Shown here: positions 1 through 7,580 of the stretch, piece after piece | Layout: each line of letters starts with the position of its first letter | Numbering within the stretch: position 1 is the stretch's first letter | From: Deltaproteobacteria bacterium | Lineage (GTDB): Bacteria > Desulfobacterota > Desulfobulbia > Desulfobulbales > Desulfurivibrionaceae | Length of the DNA stretch: 58,181 nt | Reading direction: 5' to 3' | Assembly: GCA_021847425.1 (NCBI GenBank) | Contig: JAJZRF010000011.1 | Span: 1 to 58,181, forward strand | Position numbers and translations under genes: made by a program | Notes under the pieces: model-generated | The model's database searches: none | Told to the model about the DNA's origin: nothing | The model's input: the letters and a program-made list of their open reading frames with translations, nothing else

Positions 1-1941
1 GATGATGGGCGTGTGTCTGCCGGAGTCTTTTTCCAGGTCGCGGATTGCCTGGGTCGCTTCAAACCCGTCCATAACCGGCATCTGGATATCCATCAGCACC
101 AGATCAAAGTGCTGTCTGGCAAAGGCGGCAACGGCCTCCTGGCCATTGGCGGCAATGGTTACTCCATGGCCGGACCGTTCCAGCATCTTTTCGGCAACCT
201 TCTGGTTGACCAGATTGTCTTCGGCCAGAAGAATCCGAAGCTGCGGCTCGGCTTGTTCCTGTGAAAGGGAAAGGGCGGCAGACCGCCCGTGCGTGACGCC
301 ATCGTTCAGCTCGGGATTTTCAGCCGCCGCTTTTTTCAGCAGAGCGGTGAAATGAAAAACAGAGCCCTGTCCTTCAAGGCTTTCCACCCAGATTCGGCCG
401 TTCATCAGGGCAACCAGCCTGGCGCAGATGGCAAGCCCCAGGCCGGTGCCTTCATAGGGGCGGCTGTGTGATTCATCGGCCTGGGAAAAAGCCTCGAAGA
501 TCGAAGCCTGATATTGCGGGGAAATACCAATGCCGGTGTCTGAAACTGAAAAATGCGCGATGAGCTCATCCATCTCGGCGTGTTCTTTTTCAACCTGCAC
601 CGAGATCCGCCCCGCCTGGGTGAACTTGATGGCATTGCCGAGGAGATTGATGAGAATCTGGCTCAACCTGCCCGCATCGCCAAGGAATACCTCCGGAATT
701 TCCTCCTGAACACTCCATTTCAGCGCAAGTCCTTTTTCGTCGGCCTTGAAGGAGAACTCCCTTATTGTCGTGGCAATGGTCTCCCGGAGGTCAAAGCGCT
801 CCATTGCCAGCGTAAGCTTGTTGGCCTCGATCTTCGAGAAATCCAGGATGTCATTGACTACATTCAGAAGCCGGTAGGAGGACTTTTCAATAAGCTCCAG
901 GTACTCGCGCTGTTCCGGAGGGGGGGAAGCCAGCAGGGCAAGCTGGGTCATGCCGATCACCCCGTTCATGGGGGTGCGGATCTCATGGCTCATGTTGGCG
1001 AGAAAACTGGATTTAGCCCGGTTGGCGGCCTCGGCCTTGTCCTTGGCGAGCAGGAGTTCCCTGGTGCGGTCCACCACCCGTTTTTCCAGCAGGGTGTGGG
1101 CATCAAGCAAAGCCTTGTTCTTTTCGTTGATCTGCAGGGCCATTTCGTTCATGGTTCTCGACAGCAAGCCCAGCTCATCCCTGCGTTTCAGGGAAAAGCG
1201 GAAGCCAAAATCGCCTTGGCCGATCCGCTGGGCGTAATGGGCCAGCTCCAGAACCGGGTTGCTCAAGTTCTTTGCAAGAAAATAGGCGATGATGATCCCG
1301 AGGGCGATAAAGCAGGTGGAGAGAAAGAAGAGCATGGTCAGGGCTTCATTGCGCTTTGCCTGCCCCAGTTCGTGAAAGGAGGAGATACGCTCCTCCATTT
1401 CCCGGTTGATTGTTTTTAGGGAAAAGCCCACCCGGACCTCGCCGAGGTGGATATTGTCAGCGAAAATGGGCATGGATACCTCCATGATCTCGTTATTGAT
1501 ATGCACCAGGGGGGTGGGGATGGCCTTCGCCTGTTCTGAAAACTGTGGCGCGCGGCGTTCTCCGGGGTTGGGGGCGTTCTCCCTCCCATCGTCGAGGATA
1601 TCGCCGTGGGGAGTGAAGACATAGAAGTACAGCACATCCTTTTGTTCCAGGGCGGAGACGCCCAGGCGATGGACCGTCGCCAGATCGGCCTGGGAGAGGG
1701 GGGTGGCAAGATGATTGGCCAGCAAGTGGATCATGACGGCGCCACGATACTTGAACTGGTCGAGCATGACTTCCCGCATGGTGTCGATGCTCAGGTGGGT
1801 GATTGCACGTGTGGCGGAGCGAAGGGTTATGAGAAAAACTCCGCCCAGGGCCAGGACGGCGCCGAGCACCAGGGCAAGTACCGTGGCAATGTAGCGATCT
1901 TGCAGGCTGTATTTCATAAGGGGTGCGTTTTTCTCTGCCAT
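1..1941 (-). CDS. Hybrid sensor histidine kinase/response regulator, partial (C-terminus beyond left edge)
   Basis: The reading frame is open from an ATG at 1941 to the first base of the window, giving 647 codons without the natural stop. A transmembrane helix lies near residues 19-41, followed by an extracytoplasmic sensor region and a second helix near 200-220. A HAMP-like segment and a HisKA domain come next, with the motif SHEIRTPMNGVIG (acceptor His about 319). An HATPase_c domain ends in a GTGLGL box. A receiver domain has LLAEDN and the phospho-acceptor in LMDIQMPVMDGFEA (Asp about 618) and is cut off by the window. It is a membrane-bound hybrid kinase that probably passes phosphate within itself and then to an Hpt domain. 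The signal sensed is unknown. It is divergent from the PAS kinase on the other strand. Confidence 0.9.
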   Translation of the reverse strand, partial: MAEKNAPLMKYSLQDRYIATVLALVLGAVLALGGVFLITLRSATRAITHLSIDTMREVMLDQFKYRGAVMIHLLANHLATPLSQADLATVHRLGVSALEQKDVLYFYVFTPHGDILDDGRENAPNPGERRAPQFSEQAKAIPTPLVHINNEIMEVSMPIFADNIHLGEVRVGFSLKTINREMEERISSFHELGQAKRNEALTMLFFLSTCFIALGIIIAYFLAKNLSNPVLELAHYAQRIGQGDFGFRFSLKRRDELGLLSRTMNEMALQINEKNKALLDAHTLLEKRVVDRTRELLLAKDKAEAANRAKSSFLANMSHEIRTPMNGVIGMTQLALLASPPPEQREYLELIEKSSYRLLNVVNDILDFSKIEANKLTLAMERFDLRETIATTIREFSFKADEKGLALKWSVQEEIPEVFLGDAGRLSQILINLLGNAIKFTQAGRISVQVEKEHAEMDELIAHFSVSDTGIGISPQYQASIFEAFSQADESHSRPYEGTGLGLAICARLVALMNGRIWVESLEGQGSVFHFTALLKKAAAENPELNDGVTHGRSAALSLSQEQAEPQLRILLAEDNLVNQKVAEKMLERSGHGVTIAANGQEAVAAFARQHFDLVLMDIQMPVMDGFEATQAIRDLEKDSGRHTPII

Positions 1942-2091
1942 ATCTGTTTGATACCAATTCCCGAAGCCTATGTAAATCATGGAGTGGTCCCGGCGCCGGT
2001 TCTTTTTTTGATGGAAAACTTAGCAGTTCTGTTTTACGGTAGCTCGGAGACGCTTTCCCCCCAACCTTCACCTTTTCGGCACGGCACGCCC

Positions 2092-3822
2092 ATGGCAGGC
2101 TCCCTGGTTTCGCAAACGGTTCTTGATGCAAACGCGCTTTTGGAAAGCAGGCCGGAAGGCATGGCCCTGGTCGATACCGAGGCGCGCTTTGTTTATGTGA
2201 ATCCCGCCTATGTCCGGCTGCTGAAAGAGGTGTTCAACCTGACGGTCGGTCCCGGCTCGCGCCACCAATACGTTTTGCCCAGCAGCCAGCGGGCCTGGGC
2301 CAGCGATCTGTATCAGCAGGCGCTTACCGGCAAGAAATTCAGCGTGGATTTCAGCCGGACCTGTCCGGAGGGCGGGGTGTGCACCTTCGAGCGTTCGTTC
2401 AGCCCGGTGTATCATAACGGCAGGCTGGCCGGGTTTTCCGAGGTGATCCGGGATGTGACCGTGGAGCGGAGAAGGGAGGCGGATTTGCGCCGGGCCTACG
2501 ACTCCCTGGAAAAGCAGCTTGCCGCCCGGACCCGCAGCTATCAGGAATACAACGCGATTCTGGCCCAGGAGATCATCGAGCGGCAGCAGGCCGAGGAGGA
2601 TCTTCTCGAAAGCGGGGAACGGTTGTCGCAGATTCTGCAGGGCAGTTCCATTCCCACCTTTGTTATCGACGAAAACCATACCATAACCCATTGGAACAAG
2701 GCCTGCGCCGTCATGACCGGGCTGGGCGCCAGCGAGATGGCGGGCACCCAGAACCACTGGAAGGCCTTTTATCTCTACCAGCGGCCCATTCTGGCCGATC
2801 TGGTGCTCAATGGCGCCAATGAGTCGGACATTGCCAAGTTTTATACCGGCAAGTACCGGCCTTCTTCTCTGGTGAAAGGGGCCTATGAGGTGGAGGATTT
2901 TTTTGACTTCGGCCATGAGAGCAAGTGGCTTTTTTTTACCGCCGCGCCCATCAAGAATCTGGCCGGGGATATCATCGGCGCCATTGAAACCTTGCAGGAC
3001 ATCACCGACCGCAAGCGGATGGAGGCGGAGGTGCGGCGGATGAATGATGCGCTGGAAGCACGGGTCGAGGAGCGGACCAATCAGCTGACCCGCACCTACG
3101 AGCAGCTGCTCCATGCCGAGAAACTCAGCGCGGTGGGCAAGCTGGCCGCCTCCATTGCCCATGAATTCGGCAACCCGATTATCGGCATCCGCAATTTTCT
3201 GCAGGGGTTGCGCAAGTACGTGAAACTGGAGAAGGGAGACGCCGAGATGCTGGACGTGGCCATTGGCGAATGCGCGCGGGTCAAGGATCTGATCAGCACC
3301 CTGCAGGACTTCAACCGGCCCACCACCGGCAAGGTCGCCTCGGTTGACCTGCACAGGATCATCGAGGAGCTGCTCCTGCTTGGTAAAAAGAAGCTCAGCG
3401 ACAGGCAGATCACGGTGGAACGGCATTTTGCCCAGGAGCTGCCCAGGATTCAGGCGGTGCCGGACCAGATCAAACAGGTGCTCCTCAACGTGATCGGCAA
3501 CGCCGAGGAGGCCATCCCCGAGACCGGCGGCACCATCACCATCACCACCGAGGTTGCAGGAGACAATGTCCGGATTCTCATCCGGGACACAGGCAAGGGC
3601 ATCCGGCCCAAGGATCTGGGCTCAATCTTTGAGCCGTTTTTCTCAACCAAGCCCGCAGTGGAGGGCACCGGCCTGGGGTTGTCCGTGAGCTATGGCATTG
3701 TCAAGCGGCACGGCGGCGATATTACGGCCAAGAGCGCGCGTGGCAAAGGGGCGCTCTTCACCATCACCCTGCCCATTGACGGGGTTCCCGGAGAAGAGGA
3801 TTTTTTGCCCATATTCAAGTGA
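2092..3822 (+). CDS. PAS-domain sensor histidine kinase (NtrB-like)
   Basis: A soluble-looking kinase with two PAS domains. The first is near residues 15-120, starting at SRPEGMALVDTEARFVYVN; the second follows a coiled-coil linker. A further coiled coil leads to HisKA (SIAHEFGNPIIGIRNFL, His about 357) and an HATPase_c domain with GTGLGLSVSYGIVKRHGG. There is no receiver domain. Dimeric PAS kinases of this type autophosphorylate and pass phosphate to a separate regulator, which is not adjacent. The start is uncertain: the frame is open upstream, with an ATG at 2011 that would add 27 poorly conserved-looking residues. Neither ATG has a convincing ribosome-binding site. The ATG just before the first PAS domain was chosen. 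Confidence 0.85.
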   Translation: MAGSLVSQTVLDANALLESRPEGMALVDTEARFVYVNPAYVRLLKEVFNLTVGPGSRHQYVLPSSQRAWASDLYQQALTGKKFSVDFSRTCPEGGVCTFERSFSPVYHNGRLAGFSEVIRDVTVERRREADLRRAYDSLEKQLAARTRSYQEYNAILAQEIIERQQAEEDLLESGERLSQILQGSSIPTFVIDENHTITHWNKACAVMTGLGASEMAGTQNHWKAFYLYQRPILADLVLNGANESDIAKFYTGKYRPSSLVKGAYEVEDFFDFGHESKWLFFTAAPIKNLAGDIIGAIETLQDITDRKRMEAEVRRMNDALEARVEERTNQLTRTYEQLLHAEKLSAVGKLAASIAHEFGNPIIGIRNFLQGLRKYVKLEKGDAEMLDVAIGECARVKDLISTLQDFNRPTTGKVASVDLHRIIEELLLLGKKKLSDRQITVERHFAQELPRIQAVPDQIKQVLLNVIGNAEEAIPETGGTITITTEVAGDNVRILIRDTGKGIRPKDLGSIFEPFFSTKPAVEGTGLGLSVSYGIVKRHGGDITAKSARGKGALFTITLPIDGVPGEEDFLPIFK

Positions 3823-3835
3823 TTTTTCTCCCGTT

Positions 3836-4993
3836 TTATCTCTGATCTTCCTGGTGGCTGCTTTTTCCGGCCTTGCTCCCGCAACCCCCGTCACAGCCGC
3901 AGCCGTTGCCCGCCCCATCAGCGCTTTTCTTAAACCAGTTTCGGATTGCCGTAGTCATCGGTCTGACTGACAGGGCGAGAATCACCAGGGCTGCACCCAG
4001 CTGGACCGGATAGGGTATAAGCTCCCCGGCCTGACCGACCGTGGCCTTGGCCGAAAGGCCATAAGCCGCGTAGATACCGTCAAGGGCCAGGCCGAAAATC
4101 ACTGCGGTAACGCCAATGCAGGTCAGATAGACCACGGTGGCGCGGCGGCCCAGCAGGCCGACCAGTACCGAGATGGTGGCCATGTTGGTGGCCGGACCCA
4201 CCAGCAGGAAGACCAGGGCCGCTCCGGGGCTGACGCCCTTGAGGATCATGGCGGCGGCAATGGGGGTGGAGGCGGTGGCGCAGATATAGAGGGGGATGCC
4301 GAAGGCCAGCATCAGGAGCATGGCAACAACCCCCCCACCAAGATAGGTGGTGATCAGGTCGTCGGGCACCAGGGCGGAGATCAGCCCGGCCAGCAGCAAG
4401 CCGATGAAAAACCAGCCTGCCAAATCCCCCCAGAGTTCGCCAAAGGCATAGCCCATTCCGGCCCGGATTTTTTCAAAAAAGGTGTGGTGCTTGGCATGTT
4501 CCGCAGGCGGGCAGTCTATCCCGCTGCAACAGCCATCCACCGCACAGGAAAGATCAGCCGCCATGGCCAGCTGGGGCCTGGGCGGGTTGAAGGTGTTTTC
4601 GATGGCCCCGGCAATCATGGCGGTGACAAAGGCGGCCAATGGCCGGGCCACGGTCATGATCGGGTCGAGCAGGGCATAGCTGACGCTGATGGAATCAATG
4701 CCCGACTCCGGGGTGGAGATAAGAAAGGCGGTGGTGGCGCCGTTGTTGGCCCCCTGCCGTTTCAAGGCCGCCGCCGCAGGCAGCACCCCGCAGGAACATA
4801 AGGGCAGGGGAACCCCGAACAGGGCCGCCTTGAGCACCGAGCTGTAACGCCCTTGGCCCAGATGGCGGGCCACATAGGCGGGGGAGAGAAAAACCTTGAG
4901 CAGGCCGCCAATGAGGATGCCGAAGAGGATGTAGACTCCGGCGTCCAGAAGGAGCTGCCAGGATTGGCTGAGGATGTTGACGAGAAGATGCAT
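3836..4993 (-). CDS. SO_0444-family (ArsP/DUF318-like) metal efflux permease
   Basis: A 385-residue polytopic membrane protein. It carries the family hallmark GVPLPLCSCGVLPAAAALK, with a CxC in the membrane region, and a second half with FGIPLYICATASTPIAAA. A cytoplasmic loop is cysteine- and histidine-rich (CAVDGCCSGIDCPP then HAKHH), and the C-terminus has a GCGCDGGCG cluster; both are likely metal-binding. Family members are predicted Cu/Zn or arsenical exporters. The ATG at 4993 has AGGAG nine bases upstream and follows the ArsR-type regulator by 4 bases. The pair is therefore almost certainly one metal-inducible operon. Substrate identity (Zn, Cu, Cd or As) is inference. Confidence 0.87.
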   Translation of the reverse strand: MHLLVNILSQSWQLLLDAGVYILFGILIGGLLKVFLSPAYVARHLGQGRYSSVLKAALFGVPLPLCSCGVLPAAAALKRQGANNGATTAFLISTPESGIDSISVSYALLDPIMTVARPLAAFVTAMIAGAIENTFNPPRPQLAMAADLSCAVDGCCSGIDCPPAEHAKHHTFFEKIRAGMGYAFGELWGDLAGWFFIGLLLAGLISALVPDDLITTYLGGGVVAMLLMLAFGIPLYICATASTPIAAAMILKGVSPGAALVFLLVGPATNMATISVLVGLLGRRATVVYLTCIGVTAVIFGLALDGIYAAYGLSAKATVGQAGELIPYPVQLGAALVILALSVRPMTTAIRNWFKKSADGAGNGCGCDGGCGSKAGKSSHQEDQR

Positions 4994-4997
4994 GGTC

Positions 4998-5348
4998 TTA
5001 CTCCTGGATATGTTCCAACGCCACCAGGACAAGCTGGCTGATATGCGCATCGGTGAGCCGGTAATAGAGCACCGGCCCTTCGCGGCGGTTGGCCACCAGG
5101 GCCATCTGCCGGAGCATCCGCAGCTGATGGCTCACCGCTGATTCGCTTACCCCGAGAAAGGCGGCCAGATCGCAGACGCACATCTCTTCCTGGTGCAAGG
5201 CTTGGAGGATTTTGAGTCTGGTCGGGTCGGCAAAGGCCTTGAAGAATTGGGCGAGTTTATCAATCTCGGACGGAGGCAAGGCTCCTTTTCTGGCTTTTTC
5301 CACCTGTTGTTCATGGACAATCCGGCACTGGCAACGGTCGGTCGGCAT
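4998..5348 (-). CDS. ArsR/SmtB-family metal-responsive repressor
   Basis: A 116-residue winged-helix repressor. The HTH core runs from FADPTRLKILQAL to VSESAVSHQLRMLRQMALV, followed by the wing REGPVLYYRL. The motif EEMCVCDLAAFLG carries the CxC pair that forms the alpha-3 type soft-metal site in ArsR/CadC relatives. The N-terminal CQC and the C-terminal HISQLVLVALEHIQE could add ligands. It is first in an operon with the permease and is preceded by a palindrome of the expected ArsR type. It probably represses the operon and is released by thiophilic or divalent metal. AAGGAG precedes its ATG. Confidence 0.93.
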   Translation of the reverse strand: MPTDRCQCRIVHEQQVEKARKGALPPSEIDKLAQFFKAFADPTRLKILQALHQEEMCVCDLAAFLGVSESAVSHQLRMLRQMALVANRREGPVLYYRLTDAHISQLVLVALEHIQE

Positions 5349-5361
5349 GGAGGGCTCCTTT

Positions 5362-5389
5362 TAATATATGAGCAGTTGCTCAGATATTA
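5362..5389. promoter_or_regulatory. ArsR/SmtB-type operator palindrome
   Basis: A 28-bp imperfect palindrome contains TGAGCA-GT-TGCTCA, extended on both sides by A/T pairs with a single mismatched pair (5368/5383). This matches the AT-rich inverted repeats bound by ArsR/SmtB-family repressors. It lies 14 bases upstream of the repressor's ATG, which fits autoregulation by occlusion of the promoter. Confidence 0.85.
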
Positions 5390-5528
5390 GGACGATTGCG
5401 TCCGGATGTCAAGTCCGGTTTTTTTGAGTGGCTTGCTAATCAGCCTCAGGGTCGCCCGTTATAATTGGTCGTCTTTTTGCGTCGAACCGTATAGAATACC
5501 GCTCCACCATCTATACAAGGAGCGTTAC

Positions 5529-6137
5529 ATGCACAATCTGATCAACTGGCTCGTGGAGAGTGTCGGAGCCTTGGGATATCCGGGGATCTTTATCCTGATG
5601 GCGATGGAGAGTTCGGTAATTCCGATCCCCAGCGAGTTTGTCATGTCCCCGGCCGGGTATCTTGCCCAGGCGGGAAAGATGGATATGCTGGCCGTTATTC
5701 TCTGCGGCACGTTGGGCAGCCTCTTTGGCGCCTACCTGAATTATTTCGCCTCCCATTATCTGGGCAGGCCGCTTGTTTTAAAGTATGGGCGGTATGTCTG
5801 GATCACCGAGGAGAAGTTCGCCAAGGTCGAGACGTTTTTCCTGCGGCACGGCGAAATCTCGATCTTCATTGGCCGCCTCCTGCCGGTTGTCCGCCATCTC
5901 ATTTCGCTTCCGGCGGGTCTTGCCGGGATGCACCACCTGAAGTTCGCCCTCTATACCGTGCTCGGTGCGGGAATCTGGGTGACGATCCTTGCCTGGATCG
6001 GGTATTTCATCGGCAGCAATCAGGACCTGATCATGAAATATTCGCACCATGCCCTCATCGGGGTACTTATCTTCTCCGCCCTGATCATCGCTGTCTACAT
6101 CAAGCTGCAGCCCAAACAGGAAGACGAGCGGGGGTAA
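5529..6137 (+). CDS. DedA-family membrane protein
   Basis: A 202-residue DedA/SNARE-associated (PF09335-type) protein with four to five membrane segments. Recognisable elements are MESSVIPIPSEFVMSPAGYLA, the glycine-rich GTLGSLFGAYLNYFASHYLGRP and the FIGRLLPVVRHLISLPAGLAGM helix, which holds the conserved Arg residues. DedA proteins act in undecaprenyl-phosphate or phospholipid flipping and in tolerance to envelope stress. The ATG at 5529 is preceded by AAGGAG; the frame is open further upstream but that part does not resemble the family. It stands alone on the plus strand between two minus-strand operons. Confidence 0.92.
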   Translation: MHNLINWLVESVGALGYPGIFILMAMESSVIPIPSEFVMSPAGYLAQAGKMDMLAVILCGTLGSLFGAYLNYFASHYLGRPLVLKYGRYVWITEEKFAKVETFFLRHGEISIFIGRLLPVVRHLISLPAGLAGMHHLKFALYTVLGAGIWVTILAWIGYFIGSNQDLIMKYSHHALIGVLIFSALIIAVYIKLQPKQEDERG

Positions 6138-6140
6138 AAA

Positions 6141-6168
6141 AAGAGGGCGGCCAGCAAGGAGCCCTCTT
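6141..6168 (-). terminator. Rho-independent terminator between dedA-like and rhodanese genes
   Basis: An 8-bp perfect stem (AAGAGGGC/GCCCTCTT) has a 12-base loop. Read on the minus strand it is followed by a run of T (complement of 6136-6142), so it most clearly terminates the rhodanese transcript. It may also stop the convergent DedA transcript, which has only a short T-tract. Confidence 0.75.
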
Positions 6169-6181
6169 TCTCCAGGTTGAT

Positions 6182-6598
6182 TTAGCGTCCCTTGACGAAC
6201 ATCTCGTTATAGGGCCAGTCCGCAATTCCCCCTTCCAGTATCTGGAGCCGATTCTCAGGCACCCCTTTGCTTTGCAGGTAGTCGTAGCTGTTTTTTGCCC
6301 CGCTCTTGCCTCGGGGGCAGAGCACCGTTACCGGCGCCTTGCTGGCATTGATGACCGGCAGCGTCTTGTCCAGGCGAGCCTTTTCCTCATCGCTTTTAGC
6401 GGGGAAGGCGTTGGTTTCGATGGAGCCCGGCAGATGATGTTTCTCGAATTGGTCAGCGGGCTGGATATCCACCAGGATTACCTCCTGTTTTGCATCCAGC
6501 ATTTTCTTGAGGTTTGCCGGGGTGATGTAGTTGGTTGCCAGGGCGGGCGCGGCAGCCAGCAGGGTAAAGGCCAGGGACAGTGCGATTCGTTTGAGCAT
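6182..6598 (-). CDS. Periplasmic rhodanese-like protein
   Basis: A 138-residue single rhodanese domain behind a clear signal peptide (MLKRIALSLAFTLLAAAPALA). The domain shows VILVDIQPADQFEKHHLPGS and the active-site loop VLCPRGKSGA with its catalytic Cys, then a C-terminal LEGGIADW. Such proteins carry persulfide or bind sulfane sulfur in the periplasm. The CPRGKSG loop is six-membered, as in sulfurtransferases. No sulfur-metabolism gene is adjacent, so the partner is unknown. Confidence 0.92.
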   Translation of the reverse strand: MLKRIALSLAFTLLAAAPALATNYITPANLKKMLDAKQEVILVDIQPADQFEKHHLPGSIETNAFPAKSDEEKARLDKTLPVINASKAPVTVLCPRGKSGAKNSYDYLQSKGVPENRLQILEGGIADWPYNEMFVKGR

Positions 6599-6980
6599 GG
6601 TATTCCTCCGTTTGGGTGAAAGTTGAGATGTGTTTGTACCAGCAGGGAGGAGGGCTTGACCAATAGGTAATAACGAAACAATTATTTGTTATTTATCGGA
6701 AAAATGAATGATGCGGGCAGGCGCGGCGGTTCTTGCTGTAGGGTATTCCAGAGGTGCTTTCGGTATTTTTTCTGGGTTGTGGTTGGTGTGGAGGTTTGCT
6801 AGGGTGATTTATCGGTGGGGTGGTAATCAGGAGGTTCTTAGTGAATATTCGACATGCTGACCTGGCTCTATAATTTACGTCTGAAGGCGAAAAAATGGGG
6901 ATGTCCCCATAACTAACCGTATCCGCCTTCTTTTTCAGGAATACGCCCTGCTGCATGAAAACGCAAGGGAAGAGCCCGCC
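6599..6980. other. Intergenic stretch without a supported gene
   Basis: It contains the rhodanese promoter region, an AT-rich AATAAC...GTTATT inverted repeat near 6668-6692, and the terminator of the response-regulator operon at its right end. A minus-strand frame of about 87 codons has no ribosome-binding site or recognisable protein character. Confidence 0.5.
6890..6910 (-). terminator. Short rho-independent terminator downstream of the response regulator
   Basis: On the minus strand a 6-bp stem ATGGGG/CCCCAT with a 4-base loop is followed by six T residues. It lies about 70 bases past the response-regulator stop. The stem is short but GC-rich. Confidence 0.6.
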
Positions 6981-7580
6981 CTATATCTTGAATTCTGGGA
7001 ATTTTTCGCGGAGGCAATCCTCGCAGATGCCATGAGAGAACTTGGCCAGGGAATGGTGCTCGATGTATTGCTCCATTTGCTGCCAGTAGCCCTTGTCGTC
7101 CCGAATCTTCTTGCACCAGGCGCAGATCGGCAGCAGCCCCTCCAGCGTCGTGACGCGGGCCAGGGCCTCCTGCAAGGCGACCAGCAGTTGCTCTCGCTCC
7201 ATCTCGGTCTGGTGTTTGTACAGGGCCATCTCGATGGTGGTGTCGAGTTCCCGGTTGGCAAAGGGCTTGATCAGGTAGCCGAAGGGCTGCGTCTTCTTCG
7301 CCCGCTCGATGGTGGCGGCGTCGGCATGGGAGGTGAGGTAGATGAGCGGCACCCGGTATTGGGTGCGGATCTTCTCCGCCGCCTCGATGCCGTCCATTTC
7401 GCTCTTGAGGATGATATCCATGAGCACCAGGTCGGGGCAGTGCTGGCGGATGGCGTTGATGGCCCCATCGGCCGACGATTCGATGCCAACCACCTCGTAA
7501 TCGGCGTCTTCCAGGCTGATCTTGATGTCCTCGGCAATGATCCGTTCGTCTTCAACTATGAGTATTTTGGCCTTTGCCAT
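6981..7580 (-). CDS. Response regulator with C-terminal CxxC-CxxC tail
   Basis: A 199-residue protein with an N-terminal receiver domain (VEDE acidic pair, phospho-acceptor Asp about 55 in LVLMDIILK, Thr in LTSHAD, Lys in YLIKPF). A coiled coil of about 25 residues leads to a tail with LLPICAWCKKIRDDKGYW and, 30 residues on, GICEDCLRE. The two CxxC pairs look like a small metal or Fe-S knuckle. This tail recurs in receiver and kinase proteins of delta- and other proteobacteria but has no assigned function that I know of. There is no DNA-binding domain. The start overlaps the 3' end of the upstream kinase by 29 bases, so the two are probably translated together as a pair. Confidence 0.9.
   Translation of the reverse strand: MAKAKILIVEDERIIAEDIKISLEDADYEVVGIESSADGAINAIRQHCPDLVLMDIILKSEMDGIEAAEKIRTQYRVPLIYLTSHADAATIERAKKTQPFGYLIKPFANRELDTTIEMALYKHQTEMEREQLLVALQEALARVTTLEGLLPICAWCKKIRDDKGYWQQMEQYIEHHSLAKFSHGICEDCLREKFPEFKI

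Noticed and set aside
6693..6956. 87-codon minus-strand frame between rhodanese and response regulator
   Set aside because: No ribosome-binding site, odd composition, and it overlaps the terminator of the regulator operon.
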